DNA of 5,686 nt from an uncultured Coriobacteriaceae bacterium (GTDB taxonomy: Bacteria > Actinomycetota > Coriobacteriia > Coriobacteriales > Atopobiaceae), in assembly GCA_947367165.1 (NCBI GenBank), contig CANBCO010000033.1:1-5686 (forward strand), in the 5' to 3' direction. The position numbers and the translations under genes are program-made. The notes below the pieces were generated by a model. It was not told the origin of the DNA and did no database searches. It saw nothing but the letters and a program-made list of their open reading frames with translations. Positions 3,483 to 5,686 of the stretch are shown here, in pieces (within the stretch, counting starts at the first letter, position 1; each line of letters starts with the position of its first letter).

Positions 3483-5686
3483 ATGTTTAAAACAATTAGG
3501 TCGAAACTCTCTTTGGGATTAGCATGTAGTTTCTTTGCGCTTCTTGGCTGCATCGGATGCGCCTATGCGAGTGTTTTAGGGGGAGTGTTCTCTGACGCGT
3601 CTTATGGCGGAATAAATGCTCCTGCTTCAGGGGCGTTTACTATTACTGCGACAGACGGTAAGACTGAATTAACCGATGATGACTACGCGTATGCTAACGG
3701 GGTATTGACTATTAAATCTACAACACCAATGACTATAAAAAATACTGATGCTACTGCTTCTACGACTGATCGAATTCTCATTGGTCAGGGGTCTTTACAA
3801 GCCGGAAATACAGTAAATTTAACTTTGGCGGGAGTTAATATTGCAGCAACGGTTGGCTCAGCCATGGAAATTGCAGATGATGCTGCATTCAATGTAACTC
3901 TTACCTTGGCAGACAACAGCGAAAATGTGTTTAAAACTCAAGCTAGTTTTTTTGCAGGAATACAAAAATGTAGTTCTGGCGGAAGTGTTGGGACACTAAC
4001 TTTTCAAGGTAACACTGGAGAGCTTTTAGCAACTGGTGGAAACCAAGGAGCAGGAATTGGTAGTCACGATTCCCATCTTGCAGAAAATATTGTTTTTGAT
4101 GGTGGGAAAATCACGGCAAATGGTGGAACGTTAGCGGCTGGAATAGGGGGAGGAAATCTAGGATCTGGAAATAAGATTACTATTAAAAGTGGCACTGTCA
4201 TTGCAAATGGAGGATGGCATGGAGCTGGTATTGGCGGGGGTGTTCGAAGAGGCGGAAGCGATATTACTATTTCTGGAGGAACTGTTATTTCGACAGGCGG
4301 AGAATATGCAGCTGGAATTGGGACTGGAGGAGTTAATGGTGGTGATCCACAAGAAGTTGCAACTAATATAGTTATTGGTGGTGGCAATGTTACGGCAACC
4401 GGTGGAAAATATGCATCTGGAATTGGTGGGGGATTTAAGTCAAGTGAAAAGGGGGTTATTGTTAGTGGCGGCACAATTGAAGCTACAGGAGGTCAAGGCG
4501 GAAGCGGAATTGGTTGTGGCGTGTATGGAAGTGCGGTGGAAAATCAATTAAACGGGAATGCTGTCCTTATCGCCAAAGGTGTGGAAAAAGAAGGAATAGT
4601 AGGTTTTGATGGAAACCTTACTAAAGGGATTGTTTTTTCTGCTAAAGATACTTCTCCATATACTGGAGTAATGTATGGCAACGTTACTGTTTCAGATGAC
4701 GTTACCTTCCCGGCTAATCTTACTGTTGGCGCAAGTGCAACCTCTAATGATATTCAAACCCTTACCGTAGATTATATGACTACGGTAACTCTTGGCTCTA
4801 CTACTCTTACCAATGACAAAAATGGTGCAATTGTTATTAATAAAGACACAACCAATCCAACACGAGATGGGCATATTTCAGGTGGAACTATCAGGACGGT
4901 AGTTGCCTATTCCGTTCCTACAGGCATTAGCCCTCCTTCTGATGGGAGTTTTGTCTACATCGATGGCGGTCAAAGCACTTATGGTACGTTACCTGCGCCT
5001 ACTGTGGCTGGCAAAAGCTTTAAAGGATGGTATAAAGAAAGTACATATACAAATGAAGTGACGGGTACTTCTCCAGTTGACCTTAATGTACATACGCTAT
5101 ATGGCAAGTTTGTTGATTCGTATACCGTTACCTTTAGCGTTCCAACAGGAACGGTGACACCTTCTACAGTTGATGTAGATACCGGAGGGAAAGTAAGTGA
5201 ACCTACGGTAGCTTGGACAGATGGCACTGTAGCCGGTTGGTATTCAGATCCAACATTTATTGATACAAGTAAATGGAATTTTGATACTAATACAGTAACT
5301 GCTCCTATTACATTATATGCTAAATTTATGTGTACAGTTACTTTTGATTCACAAGGAGGAGACCCTATTACAGGAACTACTTTAGTTTATGGAAATACTA
5401 TACCTATTCCTACTAATCCAACATATGAAGGATTTAAATTTGGTGGATGGTTTACGGATCCTGAATGTAGCCCTTATAACATGTGGAATTTTTTCACTAG
5501 TAAAGTTACTGGCGATATAACACTTTATGCTAAATGGGGTACAGAATATACTATTACTAACCCTGTAAAACCAGATAATGGTGAAATAGTAATACTTGCT
5601 AATATGGCTTTAAATGGTAGCATGGTTCTCTTTAGAGTTATACCTGATGAACATTATGAAATAGATGGCTTACCTATAGTCCAAAC
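3483..5686 (+). CDS. Large secreted surface protein with Gly-rich beta-helix repeats and InlB-B-type repeats (3'-partial)
   Basis: The frame stays open from ATG 3483 to the window edge: 734 codons plus two bases, no stop. Residues 1-29 are a signal peptide (MFKTIRSK then a hydrophobic core) with an AYA/S site for signal peptidase I at 29/30; an LLGC lipobox-like motif at 20-23 is an alternative. Residues ~35-170 resemble the beta-rich start of proteins often annotated 'carbohydrate-binding domain-containing'. Residues 171-345 hold six Gly-rich coils of the form ITISGGTVxATGG..AAGIGGG, suggesting a right-handed parallel beta-helix. Residues 475-686 hold three Listeria-Bacteroides (InlB B, Flg_new-like) repeats, and 687-734 begin another domain (GEIVILAN..GSMVLFRVIPDEHYEIDGL), like the extracellular 'bacterial repeat' family. 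It is exported; wall anchoring (LPXTG or other) cannot be judged because the C-terminus is missing. Adhesion or glycan binding is inferred from architecture only. It is a separate unit from the ribosomal operon. Confidence 0.9.
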   Translation, partial: MFKTIRSKLSLGLACSFFALLGCIGCAYASVLGGVFSDASYGGINAPASGAFTITATDGKTELTDDDYAYANGVLTIKSTTPMTIKNTDATASTTDRILIGQGSLQAGNTVNLTLAGVNIAATVGSAMEIADDAAFNVTLTLADNSENVFKTQASFFAGIQKCSSGGSVGTLTFQGNTGELLATGGNQGAGIGSHDSHLAENIVFDGGKITANGGTLAAGIGGGNLGSGNKITIKSGTVIANGGWHGAGIGGGVRRGGSDITISGGTVISTGGEYAAGIGTGGVNGGDPQEVATNIVIGGGNVTATGGKYASGIGGGFKSSEKGVIVSGGTIEATGGQGGSGIGCGVYGSAVENQLNGNAVLIAKGVEKEGIVGFDGNLTKGIVFSAKDTSPYTGVMYGNVTVSDDVTFPANLTVGASATSNDIQTLTVDYMTTVTLGSTTLTNDKNGAIVINKDTTNPTRDGHISGGTIRTVVAYSVPTGISPPSDGSFVYIDGGQSTYGTLPAPTVAGKSFKGWYKESTYTNEVTGTSPVDLNVHTLYGKFVDSYTVTFSVPTGTVTPSTVDVDTGGKVSEPTVAWTDGTVAGWYSDPTFIDTSKWNFDTNTVTAPITLYAKFMCTVTFDSQGGDPITGTTLVYGNTIPIPTNPTYEGFKFGGWFTDPECSPYNMWNFFTSKVTGDITLYAKWGTEYTITNPVKPDNGEIVILANMALNGSMVLFRVIPDEHYEIDGLPIVQ
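3993..4517 (+). repeat. Six Gly-rich beta-helix coils with 29-residue period
   Basis: Within the surface protein, the GIG tripeptide recurs starting at residues 191, 220, 249, 278, 313 and 342, giving spacings of 29, 29, 29, 35 and 29. Each unit pairs a short beta strand (VFDGGKITA, ITIKSGTVIA, ITISGGTVIS, IVIGGGNVTA, VIVSGGTIEA) with a following GG-x-x-AAGIG turn. The 35-residue unit carries a six-residue insertion around GVNGGDPQEVATN. The last unit has Cys in place of Gly after GIG (GIGCG). A weaker AGIQ at residue 158-161 may be a degenerate first coil. Confidence 0.85.
4905..5540 (+). repeat. Three Listeria-Bacteroides (InlB B-type) repeats with 70-residue period
   Basis: The repeats span about residues 475-544, 547-615 and 617-686 of the surface protein. 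Each starts with a YxVTF-like strand (YSVPTG, YTVTFSVPTG, CTVTFDSQGG) and has a central GW motif (FKGWY at 513-517, VAGWY at 583-587, FGGWF at 653-657). Each ends in LYxKF/W (LYGKF, LYAKF, LYAKW). The GW tryptophans are at 516, 586 and 656, exactly 70 apart. These small ubiquitin-like beta-grasp repeats act as stalks or binding modules in Gram-positive surface proteins. Repeat 3 is closest to the family consensus; repeat 1 is the most diverged. Confidence 0.85.

Noticed and set aside
4064..4474. 136-codon reverse-strand Pro-rich frame
   Set aside because: It is the antisense shadow of the Gly-rich coils (Gly codons read backwards as Pro) and sits wholly inside the surface-protein gene.

Overview
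This window looks like the end of a draft or metagenomic contig. It carries a stretch of ribosomal-protein/translation-factor operon from a mid-GC Gram-positive bacterium, followed by a large surface-protein gene. The S7, EF-G and S10 proteins read as Actinomycetota-like, and together with the moderate GC (fusA third-position GC is about half in the codons I counted) this suggests the Coriobacteriia (Atopobium/Lancefieldella/Olsenella-like). That assignment is an inference from general resemblance, not from a search.

Left end (1-207): the first 100 bases are not biological. They are a poly-C run, a degraded Illumina P7 sequence, an 8-base i7 index and a complete Nextera transposase adapter, i.e. 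the reverse complement of a read that ran through its insert into the adapter and beyond. The next 35 codons (103-207) are a very AT-rich piece of the DNA gyrase A C-terminal domain. It is fused out of frame, across about 14 shared bases, to the interior of rpsG. The left 200 bases are therefore an assembly chimera, and the ATG at 197 is not a natural start.

Middle (194-2957): rpsG (5'-truncated), fusA and rpsJ are tightly spaced on the + strand (16 and 8 bases between genes) and end in a strong intrinsic terminator. This is the tail of the str operon with rpsJ attached. No tuf lies between fusA and rpsJ, and the usual S10-operon neighbour rplC does not follow rpsJ.

Intergenic (2958-3482): about 525 bases with no confident gene. 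It holds two tandem, diverged 62-bp repeat units, each with a perfectly conserved 9-bp-arm palindrome, a possible 51-codon membrane microprotein, and a weak candidate promoter for the next gene.

Right part (3483-5686): one long reading frame, open to the end of the window (734 codons, no stop), encodes a secreted surface protein. It has a signal peptide, an N-terminal beta-rich region, six Gly-rich coils centred on a GIG motif with a 29-residue period, then three Listeria-Bacteroides/InlB-B-type repeats with an exact 70-residue period, and the start of a further domain. Third-position GC falls sharply about two-thirds of the way through this gene. The three operon genes serve translation. The surface gene is a separate transcription unit, probably involved in adhesion or host/biofilm contact.
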